A DNA stretch of 63,791 bases from an uncultured Saprospiraceae bacterium (GTDB lineage: Bacteria; Bacteroidota; Bacteroidia; Chitinophagales; Saprospiraceae): NCBI GenBank assembly GCA_938015415.1, contig CALLPK010000062.1:1-63791 (forward strand), given 5' to 3'. Each line of letters starts with the position of its first letter. The first letter of the stretch is position 1. The notes under the pieces are model-generated. The model had not been told where the DNA came from. It was given only the letters and a program-made list of their open reading frames with translations, and made no database searches. Shown piece by piece: positions 27,428-36,163 of this stretch. The position numbers were made by a program, and so were the translations under genes.

Positions 27428-29779
27428 TTAAGACACTCCAGCCGGGCGCTTTCGCTTTTGTCGCATTATTAAAAGGAGCAATCCGCAAATGAATACGCCA
27501 ATTCCTACACCAATCCGCATCCACAGCTCTTGTTCGGCTTTGATGCTACTCTCCAGATAGTAAGGGTTTGGGCGGTTGGGCGTTCCTTTACCGGGGTTGA
27601 TCTCCCAGTTATCAAAGTCTCCGTTATCCAAGAATGGTAACAACAATCCAATGGTAAAGGCACTATCGGTAGGTGGAACTTCGTACGCTACACTATCAAT
27701 GGAAGCTCCCTGACCATCAAAAAGGCCTATTTTCTCCCGGCGTTTTCCCAGACCAAAGCCAAAATTACCGACTACATTATCTACTTTAGGAAAATGCTCC
27801 CGGAAGGCAATGGAGTCTTCACAAATAATCAAATATGACTTAGACCGAATTTTTGCATCCGGAATGTTAAAATATCTTTTTTTATCAGTAAAATACCAAT
27901 CCTTAAGGCTGACCGTTTCTCTCGAATCGTTGTATACTTCTACCCAGTCCCCTGTTTTTTTATTATTACAACTAACTTCATTAATCATAATCTGGCCAGC
28001 CAATGGATGTACATATTTTTCAAAAACAGCACTAACTTTATGGATACTTTTACCTTTCAGATCAATTTCCACCGCATGTTTTTCTGCTCCTTCTGCGACG
28101 CCTTCCCAGTGCGAAAAACGATAACCAAAATCCGGCATCGCTTTAAGGGTAATCGGAGTATTTTCAAAGTATAGTCCTCTAAAGTCCTCCGTCCGAATAT
28201 TAACGTTGTTATTTAGGATAATCTGTCCACCGTTATTAGTTAAGATAGAAACAGAAACGAGCTCTCCCGTTTCAAAAAATTCAGACAGATGGAAGCGCAT
28301 ATATTTTACCCGCTCGGATCCAAAATCGCGGAGCCTGCCCACGTGCTCTTTCCATCGCTGTTCACTCAGTCGCCAGCGATCCAGGTGCCGGTCCATTTCC
28401 GGCACTAAGGTTTGTTCAATTTCGTCAATTTTTGCGAGAACCCGCTCCGGGGTAAAAGAAGTATTTAAGCGATCCGTAAATCGCCGGATAAATTCTTTTT
28501 CAAAATCGGGGTTCTCCAGTAGCTTCCGTAAGATGAGGGTACTCCACGGCGGATTGGGCCAGGCGGGACCTTCCGCTTCCGTATAAAATTTGAGGCTGTT
28601 ATTTTTATAAGCCCTCTTATTATGCAGACCAAATCCCCAGTCTGTATCATATAAAATCCAGCGCCAGCGTCCACTTTCCGTTTGCGGTCGCCAGAATTTA
28701 ATATTACCGCCAGCATCCCGATTATCAAAATATATCTGTGCAATTTGATAATCCATAAAGTTACTCACGTCCATCTGCGTTTGTAAATATTGGTAGCTCG
28801 CGGGATTGCTCAAGTCACTTTTTTCGATAAACCGGATCATATTCAGATAGTGCTGACGATTGCCGCGTTTGGTGGTACGGCGGTGTTCGATCAGGTCAAT
28901 ACTGTCTTTGTCGATCTCGGCGTGCGATTGTATAAAATAACGATTTACTTTTTCCCGGATATTATAGATTCCCCAATATTTCCCGTTGAGGTAAACGTGG
29001 GCTGGTCGAAAATTTTGTTTTTCAATATCCCAATCATCCAATAGTCCCGTCATCAGTCCATCCCGAAAATGTGATTTTCCCCAATCACTACCAGAGTTTC
29101 GCAACACTAAAAATTTATATTTCTTAAATCCGTCTTTTCCAAAAATTCGGTGTTTAAAATGCTTTTTACCGTAACGATCTCTCGCAATCAAGGTAATGGA
29201 CTTTTGTGGAAACAATCGACTCATCCCTCCAAATAACCGGAATCCAGTAATGCTGCGAAATTCTAATTTTCCATCCGTCTCAAACATTTCGGTACTTACT
29301 TCTACTTCCCGCCTACTCCAAAAATTAGCGCCATCCTTGGTCCATAACGAATCTACTGCGTCCGGTCCCTGCATGTAAAGTCCTGTTTCTGCGTCAAATA
29401 GAATGGAAGGCGTAATCGCCACCGAGATAATCGGTAAGGTAGAAGCGGGTTCGTCAATAAAATAGGTATGACCGACTGGCTTGGTTTTTAACTTGTCTTT
29501 GTAGGCAATTGCTCGTACAACGGTCGTTTTGTTAATCTCCAGCGCTTTCCGATAGGGCTGACTGTAGCCATCCGGCGTAGAACCATCCAGAGTATAATAT
29601 ATTTTAGCTCCGGGACAGCGTAACGCTACCGTTTGGCCAGACTCGTATAATCCACCGGGGGTGGAAAACTCCAGAATCAGTTTTTCTTTTTTAGGTTCGG
29701 GAGCGGTATGAGATTGTCCGCTGACTTTTGAGGTCAGGAAAATCGAAAAGAATAGTAAAAATAAGACGCTGTTTTTCAC
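27428..29779 (-). CDS. CotH-kinase-family protein with chitobiase-type N-terminal and lamin-tail C-terminal domains
   Basis: A 783-residue exported protein. Order: signal peptide (1-21), chitobiase/beta-hexosaminidase C-terminal-like domain (about 35-110, YYTLDGSTPDGYSQPY), CotH kinase-like domain (about 170-470, FLVLRNSGSDWGKSHFRD, YLNGKYWGIYNIREKVN, YDTDWGFGLHNK), a further beta domain, a lamin-tail domain (about 610-720, INEVSCNNKKTGDWVEVYN) and one C-terminal membrane helix (about 750-770) followed by RQKRKR. CotH proteins in spores phosphorylate coat proteins. In Bacteroidota the target is unknown. The C-terminal helix plus basic tail suggests inner-membrane anchoring rather than T9SS export. 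Confidence 0.83.
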   Translation of the reverse strand: MKNSVLFLLFFSIFLTSKVSGQSHTAPEPKKEKLILEFSTPGGLYESGQTVALRCPGAKIYYTLDGSTPDGYSQPYRKALEINKTTVVRAIAYKDKLKTKPVGHTYFIDEPASTLPIISVAITPSILFDAETGLYMQGPDAVDSLWTKDGANFWSRREVEVSTEMFETDGKLEFRSITGFRLFGGMSRLFPQKSITLIARDRYGKKHFKHRIFGKDGFKKYKFLVLRNSGSDWGKSHFRDGLMTGLLDDWDIEKQNFRPAHVYLNGKYWGIYNIREKVNRYFIQSHAEIDKDSIDLIEHRRTTKRGNRQHYLNMIRFIEKSDLSNPASYQYLQTQMDVSNFMDYQIAQIYFDNRDAGGNIKFWRPQTESGRWRWILYDTDWGFGLHNKRAYKNNSLKFYTEAEGPAWPNPPWSTLILRKLLENPDFEKEFIRRFTDRLNTSFTPERVLAKIDEIEQTLVPEMDRHLDRWRLSEQRWKEHVGRLRDFGSERVKYMRFHLSEFFETGELVSVSILTNNGGQIILNNNVNIRTEDFRGLYFENTPITLKAMPDFGYRFSHWEGVAEGAEKHAVEIDLKGKSIHKVSAVFEKYVHPLAGQIMINEVSCNNKKTGDWVEVYNDSRETVSLKDWYFTDKKRYFNIPDAKIRSKSYLIICEDSIAFREHFPKVDNVVGNFGFGLGKRREKIGLFDGQGASIDSVAYEVPPTDSAFTIGLLLPFLDNGDFDNWEINPGKGTPNRPNPYYLESSIKAEQELWMRIGVGIGVFICGLLLLIMRQKRKRPAGVS

Positions 29780-29800
29780 AAAAAGATAACTTATGGTGGA

Positions 29801-29819
29801 GAAGTTCTTTGAGAACTTC
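29801..29819. other. Small perfect palindrome GAAGTTCT-TTG-AGAACTTC
   Basis: Lies 22 bp upstream of the CotH-family gene on its coding side. It could be an operator or a hairpin; it resembles the GAAGTT ends of the family A element but lacks the rest. Confidence 0.35.
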
Positions 29820-29895
29820 GAAGTCTAAAATTTTCTGATAGTAAAATTAAAGAAAATAGTGGCATTCTGGCTAAGAACAGCTATAAATTCCTACG

Positions 29896-31002
29896 TTATT
29901 TGAGAGAATAAGTTGTGCTTCTTCCGCCGGAGGCGTCCTGTACCAGAATATTTTTTTTGATTAGATCTTGAATGTCCCGAATAGCAGTATCCTTTGAAAC
30001 CTTATTTATTTTCGCCCATTTGGAAGAATTTAATTTCCCAGTAAATCCATCAAGCATTTTATTTAAGATTTTCTTCTGTCTTTCGTTTATCCCTTTTTCG
30101 TTATTTTCCTTCCAAAATGAATGTTTGAATAACACTTTCTCGAGTATCTCTTCTGAGGATTTTAAGGCATTATGTAAACAGTTTAAGAACCATGACAGCC
30201 ACTCAGTAATATCTAAATTTCCTTTTTGAGTCTTTTCCAATAGCGCATAATAGTCCTTTCGCTCTATTCTAATTTGTGCGGACATACTATAGAATCGTTG
30301 TTTGGTCATTTCAGATTTTGATAAAAAAAAATCCGTTATGGCTCGTGCTATCCGTCCGTTACCATCTTCAAATGGATGGATGGTGAGAAACCAAAGGTGG
30401 GCTATTCCCGACTTTATGACCAAATCGTCGGAAGATGCTTTATTTACCCAACTTATAAATTTCTCCATCTCTAAGCTTAGCAAATCCGACGAAGGTGCTT
30501 CAAAATGTACCTTCTCTTTACCCATTGCCCCAGAGACAACCTGCATGGGTCCTCCGGTATCTTCTCTCCAATTTCCTACTCTTATTTTATACATTCCACT
30601 CCATCCGGTCGGAAATAGAGCGGCATGCCAGCCAAAGAGTCGGTCCTTTGTTAATTTCTGATCATATCTTTGAGTTGCATCCAGCATCATTTCGACGACT
30701 CCATCCACATTTCTGTCACTCTCAATCAAACCAACTATTTCCATCCCCAATCTTCGCGCTAACGAAGATCTAACTTGTTCCCGGTCTAATATTTCTCCTT
30801 CAATCTCACTCGTTTTTAAGACATCCTGAGACAAGGTTTCTAATAAAGCCTCATTCCTTAAATTTATGCCTAATGCCTCCATTCTGCCGGTCAATAATCC
30901 TTGAAGATTCCTTACTTTGCTCAAAACAGGAATTAGCGCTTCCGCATTCCATCTGAAATTTGGCCAATTTTTTTGTTCGTGTATGTAGATTATTCGTCGC
31001 AT
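29896..31002 (-). CDS. Fic-domain AMPylating protein with N-terminal inhibitory motif and C-terminal winged helix
   Basis: A 368-residue protein. The start at 31002 is the first ATG in frame; the codon at 31011 is TTG. Layout: DUF4172-like N-terminal helices (1-50, IIYIHEQKNWPNF), the inhibitory motif TSEIEG ([ST]xxxE[GN]) at about residue 70, Fic core with the catalytic loop HPFEDGNGRIAR (His209), and a winged helix-turn-helix at about 305-368 (WAKINKVSKDTAIRDIQDL). The Fic family transfers AMP to Ser/Thr/Tyr of a protein; this one should be auto-inhibited by its own helix. The winged helix and the palindrome over its start suggest self-repression. Confidence 0.9.
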   Translation of the reverse strand: MRRIIYIHEQKNWPNFRWNAEALIPVLSKVRNLQGLLTGRMEALGINLRNEALLETLSQDVLKTSEIEGEILDREQVRSSLARRLGMEIVGLIESDRNVDGVVEMMLDATQRYDQKLTKDRLFGWHAALFPTGWSGMYKIRVGNWREDTGGPMQVVSGAMGKEKVHFEAPSSDLLSLEMEKFISWVNKASSDDLVIKSGIAHLWFLTIHPFEDGNGRIARAITDFFLSKSEMTKQRFYSMSAQIRIERKDYYALLEKTQKGNLDITEWLSWFLNCLHNALKSSEEILEKVLFKHSFWKENNEKGINERQKKILNKMLDGFTGKLNSSKWAKINKVSKDTAIRDIQDLIKKNILVQDASGGRSTTYSLK

Positions 31003-31042
31003 AATATGCAACGAATATAGCGTTTAATCGTCGCATATGCAA
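30992..31042 (-). promoter_or_regulatory. Putative operator and promoter of the Fic gene
   Basis: ATTCGTCGCATA-A-TATGCAACGAAT (30992-31016) is a 25-bp palindrome with one mismatch pair, overlapping the ATG (31000-31002). A second half-site, TCGTCGCATA, lies at 31028-31037. On the minus strand TATATTCG (31019-31012) resembles the -7 box TAnnTTTG, with TTGC 19 bp upstream. A DNA-binding protein here would block transcription and translation initiation together. Confidence 0.6.
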
Positions 31043-31148
31043 TTTTTAGGGGGAAAATTGTGATTTGGGAGTTCTGTTTGAACAATTATAAAGATTGTAA
31101 AAGTCTTGATTTGTATATTTTCAGAACATCATTAATAAGTAAGATCAC

Positions 31149-31541
31149 TTATTTTATTTTTTCGTAGTAGTAATCCAAGTCACTAACTAACATGATTTTT
31201 TTAGAAGAAAATATTTTATTTTTCAAAATAAATCTGGCACCTGCTTTTCCCATACTGTAGTTATATGAAATCGATAATTCGTTTCTGAAAATTCCTGAGT
31301 TTAATTTATAAGTTCCATTTCCATAATAATCACTTTTAAAAGTATTATTTGCATTTAATATCAAGGTGTCTTTTATGTAGGGAATTTCTGCATAGAAAGG
31401 TGTTTCATTGAAATTGTTGTTAACGTACGTACCTACTATTCCATTTTTAGAAATCGGAAAATCGTATCCAATTAAGAACATTACAATCAATAAAAGAAAA
31501 GCACCTTTTTTTTCATTTGTTTCTAATTGACTACAACTCAC
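31149..31541 (-). CDS. Hypothetical protein with N-terminal hydrophobic segment
   Basis: A 130-residue ORF whose GTG start overlaps the upstream TGA as GTGA, which would favour coupled translation. Residues about 13-26 (GAFLLLIVMFLIGY) are hydrophobic; the rest is beta-rich and polar with no family I know. An ATG at 31516 followed by eight A residues lies one base out of frame; with nine A residues it would read MKKKGAFLLLIVMFL and give a classical signal peptide. So the A-run may be variable or misread, or the GTG start is correct. Confidence 0.5.
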   Translation of the reverse strand: MSCSQLETNEKKGAFLLLIVMFLIGYDFPISKNGIVGTYVNNNFNETPFYAEIPYIKDTLILNANNTFKSDYYGNGTYKLNSGIFRNELSISYNYSMGKAGARFILKNKIFSSKKIMLVSDLDYYYEKIK

Positions 31542-32695
31542 CTATAAACCACACAAACCGGAGAGGCCGCAACCATCTTTTCCGGATCAGCCCCCAACAT
31601 TCCCGTTTCCGAATCTCTTTCAAAAAACAAAATATAATCGTCATCCTGCAAAGCCACTGTCAAAATATCCTCATCGGGTGTTAAGTTCATAAATCGCGGT
31701 GCAGATCCAACCGCTACCCGCTGAATAATCTCCATTTGATACGTCTTGGGATCGGTCTTCAGGACCACTACTTCATTCAATGCGCCTCTCAAACTCGTGT
31801 ATAAATATTGACCATCAGCAGTGATGTTGATGGCGGCGCTTCCTGGATATCTTTCTTCTCCTTCGACAGGTAGCGAAATGATTTGCTGACGTTCCTTCAC
31901 CGATCCGTGCCATTCCCACAATTCTACCGACCCATTAAGTTCATTAAGAATATAAACATGATCTCCTGCAGGGTGCCAGGCCAGATGCCGGCAGCCACCT
32001 CCCGGCGTCACGGATAGGCTATCATTTAACTGTAGACCGGCCTCGGTGTATAGATAGCGATACACCTTATCCACGCCCAAATCTACTGCGTATACCTCCG
32101 AACGGAGCGGATGTTCGTGGATAAAATGCGCGTGTGGGCCTTCTTGTCGACCTTTATTCGGTCCACTTCCCTCGTGCTGCTGCGACATGCCTTCCCTCAG
32201 CGTTCCATCTTTATGGATCGAATATTGAATCACATTACCGCTGCCATAATTGGCTGCCCAGAGAAATTTTCCTTTCCGATCAGTACTGACGTAGCAGGAA
32301 CCGTTTCCTAAAGAAGAGACCGATTGGATTTCTTTGATGCTATAGTCTGCCGGATCGTAGACCAGCACTTTAATGGTACTCGGTCCCCCACTGCCCTCAT
32401 TCACTGCATAAATAATCGGATGGTTGGGAGCGTGACAGATAAAAGAGGGATTTACTATTTCAGAAAAACTATTTTTGAGTTCCCAGTTTTTATAGTCAGC
32501 ATCCGTTGTGTAAATTCCTACTCCCATTCCGTGACCATCTACATGGCCCTCTTTTTTGGTGTAAGTACCGAGAAAGGCTAAGTGTTTTTTCGTTAAATTG
32601 GTCTGGTCCATATTTTTTCCTTTTGGCTGACAGGCCAGGATAAAGAAGAAATTAAATAATAAAAAAGTATAAATTAGATTTTTCATCAACATCAT
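31538..32695 (-). CDS. Lactonase-family seven-bladed beta-propeller lipoprotein (Pgl/YbhE type)
   Basis: A protein of about 382-385 residues with several ATGs at the start (MMLMKN); the one at 32686 (MKNLIY) gives a normal lipoprotein signal with lipobox ILAC. The body shows the YbhE-type propeller (LAFLGTYTKKEGHVDGHGMG, NPSFICHAPNHPIIYAVNEG, QEGPHAHFIHEHP, GCRHLAWHPAGDHVYILNEL). Homologues include 6-phosphogluconolactonase of the beta-propeller class. Being a lipoprotein it is exported, so a role in the cytosolic pentose phosphate pathway with Zwf and Gnd is doubtful. It may hydrolyse another lactone or cyclise muconate. Confidence 0.8.
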   Translation of the reverse strand: MMLMKNLIYTFLLFNFFFILACQPKGKNMDQTNLTKKHLAFLGTYTKKEGHVDGHGMGVGIYTTDADYKNWELKNSFSEIVNPSFICHAPNHPIIYAVNEGSGGPSTIKVLVYDPADYSIKEIQSVSSLGNGSCYVSTDRKGKFLWAANYGSGNVIQYSIHKDGTLREGMSQQHEGSGPNKGRQEGPHAHFIHEHPLRSEVYAVDLGVDKVYRYLYTEAGLQLNDSLSVTPGGGCRHLAWHPAGDHVYILNELNGSVELWEWHGSVKERQQIISLPVEGEERYPGSAAINITADGQYLYTSLRGALNEVVVLKTDPKTYQMEIIQRVAVGSAPRFMNLTPDEDILTVALQDDDYILFFERDSETGMLGADPEKMVAASPVCVVYR

Positions 32696-32791
32696 TTAAT
32701 CAGTAAAAAAAATTAAGAATGTCCGCAGAAAATGAGTATAAATACCGATCGGCCAGAAGGTGTACTTCATCCTACAACAACGGCGACCTAC

Positions 32792-35700
32792 TTAAATAGT
32801 ATAGTCAATATTTTTACCGGCCACTACTTTCTTTTTCATGTTGGGTTGATTTACTTCATTGAGTAATTCCTCTTCCGGATCATTGGATGGCACAATCAAC
32901 CTGGTAGTAATTTCTTCTTCCGCTTCCGAAATTGGCATCTCATCCATCTCAACGGGCGAAGCAGCCGTCGGTACTTCGCTTCGATACAAAAACAAATCTT
33001 TTACTTCCTGATCGTGGTCAAATCGGTAAAGCAAATCCTTAATAGAGAAATCGGGTGCTGTTTTTCGATTGTTAAAGTATTCATTCAGTCCTTTTACGTC
33101 CAACACCTCAGCACCAAGGTACTGACCCAGCATAAAATAAGCTTCCCACTGTACCGGATCAAAAAACTGGTCCGCCGTTGATTCATGTGGGAAATCAGGA
33201 TGATAGATTTTATATTTGTAAGCCCCGTACATCATCTCATCGTCGGTAACAATTTTCCCTTTAGGCGCCTTAACACTCGATTTGATGTAAACCAGCGTAC
33301 TGGCCTTAATATCATTTCGCACCTGCTCCTCAATACGTTGGGAAACAACTTCCATTACCTCCGTTACTTTAGGCTGCTGCTGCTTCCTAAACTGAAGGAT
33401 CGTCGTAGCCAGAGCGGGAGGAAGATCAACCACTGACAATACGTCCTCCAATTGAGCAATAAAAGATTCCGGATCTAAATCTTCTTCGTTCAGCAGTTCA
33501 TTAAATTTTAATAAAACCGGGGTGAGTGGTTCAAATTCATTGGTTTTAAAAGTCAAATTATCTTCAGCCGACAAGGTTTCTCCGATACTCAACTTCCGAA
33601 CATTACTTCGCAGGGCATCTCTTTGTTCGAATAATTGATGAACAATATTCAGGTCAATATTTTTATTAACTAAAAAATCTTTCAGGGTTTTATCATCCGG
33701 TTCTTCTTTGAGAATCACACCCAATTCCTGCTGAGGCATTCCACGTTGTTCCATAATTTTCATAAAAAATGCATCCTCAATTTTCCGTAATAAATAAGCA
33801 TTCACCAGTTTTTGGTCAACGCCTACTTCAATCTGGGATAGCAATGTTAAAAAAGTCTTCATGACTTTATAGGCGTTTTTAATTTCTGGTTTTGTCATTC
33901 TCTTTATAATCACCTGTTCGATAGCTCCGATGCCTTCGTCTAGTCTATCATCAATCAGGTGTCGGATAATGCGCTTTGGTAATCGAACTTTATCTTTAAA
34001 CCGCCTACTCAGCAATCCTGCTTGTTTGAGGATGGGTTTAACTTTTTCCGGCTCAGTTTCGATAGCATGTGCTAACACCGCTTTGATTCCTGCGGTTCGA
34101 CTATGGGCTTTATCGCCATTACAAAAAATCATGGTATTTAATAAGGCGATAACAACTTCCGTATTGCCCGCATCCAGTCCTTCCAGTTGACTTCTGAGTT
34201 CGTTAACTTCTTTAAATTCGTTGATGACCCGAAAAATAATTCGCACTAATAATTTGCCATTATAATCAAGTAATTTGATAGCATCCTTTAGATCTGGATA
34301 ATTTACCAGGACCTCAAAAGATCGATAATTTTCGTCTTTTACCAGATTACCTGCTGCATCCAAAGCCAAAATTTCATCCCATAGATGATAGACGTCTGCG
34401 ATGGCAAAACGTTCGAGTGAATATCCGTACGAAGGCTTTGGCCGAATCACATCTTCGGGGATATGACCTTCCCGAAATTCGATAGAAAGCCCTAATTCGT
34501 TACGAGCTCGTACTGTCAGAATTTCTAAATCCGCAAAACTATACAAAGGGTCTGCCCCCGCATCTACGGATAGAATCAGGCGGCAACGACGACGTAATAA
34601 TTCGTAAACGCCAAGGTTTTCGATATGTCCTCCATCCGAGATATTTAGTTTTCGGTTGGCGGTACCGATTTTAGAAAATAGCTCTTTAAAAAAATACCAG
34701 GGCCACCACACTCGCTCCGATTCGTTGCGCTTGAGGGGATTTGAAATCCAGAATCCCAAACGCACGTTGAAAGTAGTCATTAAGACACTGAGCAGTTTAT
34801 TGGAATAAGTACCCATTCCCGGGTTGACGGCAGCGGCGGAAATGGTTGTCGCAGCTGGCAGGGTTAGTTCCTGATAATCCTTAAACGTTTCGGTATCTAC
34901 GTATCCGGTAATTTTGGACCCAAAATAAAAAGGAGATAAAAGAAAATAATCACTGGCTTTAGCACCCTTAAAATTTTCGTCCCCTCCCCCTAAAAATTGC
35001 AGATTCAAACAGGTATTGATCAATGGATAAGGAGCTACCAGATTTTCGGGGGCATTATTATCTTGTTGAATGAGGTTAGAAAGTTCTACATTTTTATATT
35101 GCGCACCAAAATGTAAATAGGCATCGGCAAGTTGATTGCGATAAAAGCGGTGAAAACTAATGGCATTAGGATTCGCAAAATATCCTAATGCAATGGCAAT
35201 AATTGCCGCTACTAAATGTAGTAGAATGATTTCGGTTTTACCAATATTAACATTAAAAATGCCTGGCAATTTTTCGTAAAAAACAACGTCCAACGAACCT
35301 ATTTTTAATAAAATCAAAAAGCCACCAGCCAGAATGGTAAGGGCAGCGAATCCTCCTTCTATATGATTAAACTTTCGGGAAATCCCCAGATCGTATTTTA
35401 ATTTTAAATTATAAAAAAAATGAATAATGTACGTAAGAAAAAACAGACCGATCCCTATTTCTATGACCCAATAATTTTCAATAAACTTATAAACTTCTTC
35501 CTGAAAATCATAGTTTCCTACCAGACCCCGCACCTTTCCAATCACCGATAATAGGGTTAGAGATAAAAAGATAAAAATTAGCGGACTTACCCAACTCATC
35601 AAAGTACTGACCAAATAACCGATGACCAGAATAAAAGTATTCCATATTTTCCCCTTACCGACACCGGGCATCATATATTCTCCCCGGTCGCGCAGGTAAT

Positions 35701-36049
35701 CGATATGTTCAGGATGAAATAAATCTTTGTAAGCTGCTTGGGGATGGTCTTTTATTTCCGCTGCTCTTTTTTTGAGTAAAGATTGAACGTAAGCACCCGT
35801 GTACCCACCACCAGAGACAGTAGAGAGATAATCCGCCTTTTCTAAAATGCCAAATTTATTGAGTGTTTTTAAAATGCCCAGATTAATCGTAGCAGATCGA
35901 ATTCCACCACCGGACATGGCGATTCCAAAACGGGTATCGTCCAGCTGATCTGCTTCGGCGTCCCCATTTCGATATTTTCTTCTGGCTTTTAAATGCGCAT
36001 CTTCCTCCTTGATGACCTGATGAAAGTTGAGTTTTTTCTTTTTTGACAT
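32792..36049 (-). CDS. Large membrane-embedded patatin-like phospholipase
   Basis: A 1085-residue protein; the ATG at 36049 (MSKKKKLNFHQ) is preferred over one 17 codons upstream. The patatin core is split: oxyanion motif GGGIRS (47-52) and nucleophile Ser79 in TVSGGGYTG come first. Five or so membrane helices follow at about 125-285. The catalytic Asp472 comes only in SDGGHIENLG. Residues about 530-1085 form a long charged helical region I cannot assign. Patatins cleave lipid acyl chains, so this one probably acts on the membrane in which it sits. No cyclic-nucleotide synthase is beside it, so CBASS is not indicated. Confidence 0.82.
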   Translation of the reverse strand: MSKKKKLNFHQVIKEEDAHLKARRKYRNGDAEADQLDDTRFGIAMSGGGIRSATINLGILKTLNKFGILEKADYLSTVSGGGYTGAYVQSLLKKRAAEIKDHPQAAYKDLFHPEHIDYLRDRGEYMMPGVGKGKIWNTFILVIGYLVSTLMSWVSPLIFIFLSLTLLSVIGKVRGLVGNYDFQEEVYKFIENYWVIEIGIGLFFLTYIIHFFYNLKLKYDLGISRKFNHIEGGFAALTILAGGFLILLKIGSLDVVFYEKLPGIFNVNIGKTEIILLHLVAAIIAIALGYFANPNAISFHRFYRNQLADAYLHFGAQYKNVELSNLIQQDNNAPENLVAPYPLINTCLNLQFLGGGDENFKGAKASDYFLLSPFYFGSKITGYVDTETFKDYQELTLPAATTISAAAVNPGMGTYSNKLLSVLMTTFNVRLGFWISNPLKRNESERVWWPWYFFKELFSKIGTANRKLNISDGGHIENLGVYELLRRRCRLILSVDAGADPLYSFADLEILTVRARNELGLSIEFREGHIPEDVIRPKPSYGYSLERFAIADVYHLWDEILALDAAGNLVKDENYRSFEVLVNYPDLKDAIKLLDYNGKLLVRIIFRVINEFKEVNELRSQLEGLDAGNTEVVIALLNTMIFCNGDKAHSRTAGIKAVLAHAIETEPEKVKPILKQAGLLSRRFKDKVRLPKRIIRHLIDDRLDEGIGAIEQVIIKRMTKPEIKNAYKVMKTFLTLLSQIEVGVDQKLVNAYLLRKIEDAFFMKIMEQRGMPQQELGVILKEEPDDKTLKDFLVNKNIDLNIVHQLFEQRDALRSNVRKLSIGETLSAEDNLTFKTNEFEPLTPVLLKFNELLNEEDLDPESFIAQLEDVLSVVDLPPALATTILQFRKQQQPKVTEVMEVVSQRIEEQVRNDIKASTLVYIKSSVKAPKGKIVTDDEMMYGAYKYKIYHPDFPHESTADQFFDPVQWEAYFMLGQYLGAEVLDVKGLNEYFNNRKTAPDFSIKDLLYRFDHDQEVKDLFLYRSEVPTAASPVEMDEMPISEAEEEITTRLIVPSNDPEEELLNEVNQPNMKKKVVAGKNIDYTI

Positions 36050-36163
36050 GAGGAAGTAAGTTTTCAAAAAGGGCAGGAAAATTAATCCGTTCAGCATCAA
36101 ATAACTGATTCTTGAGACGACCTATTTTCTCATTAGACTTGTCCAGCGGCTTAAACTTTCCTT

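Noticed and set aside
27262-27492. 76-codon frame on the plus strand
   Set aside because: It crosses the inverted end of the 463-bp unit and overlaps the 3' end of the CotH-family gene in antisense; composition is not protein-like.
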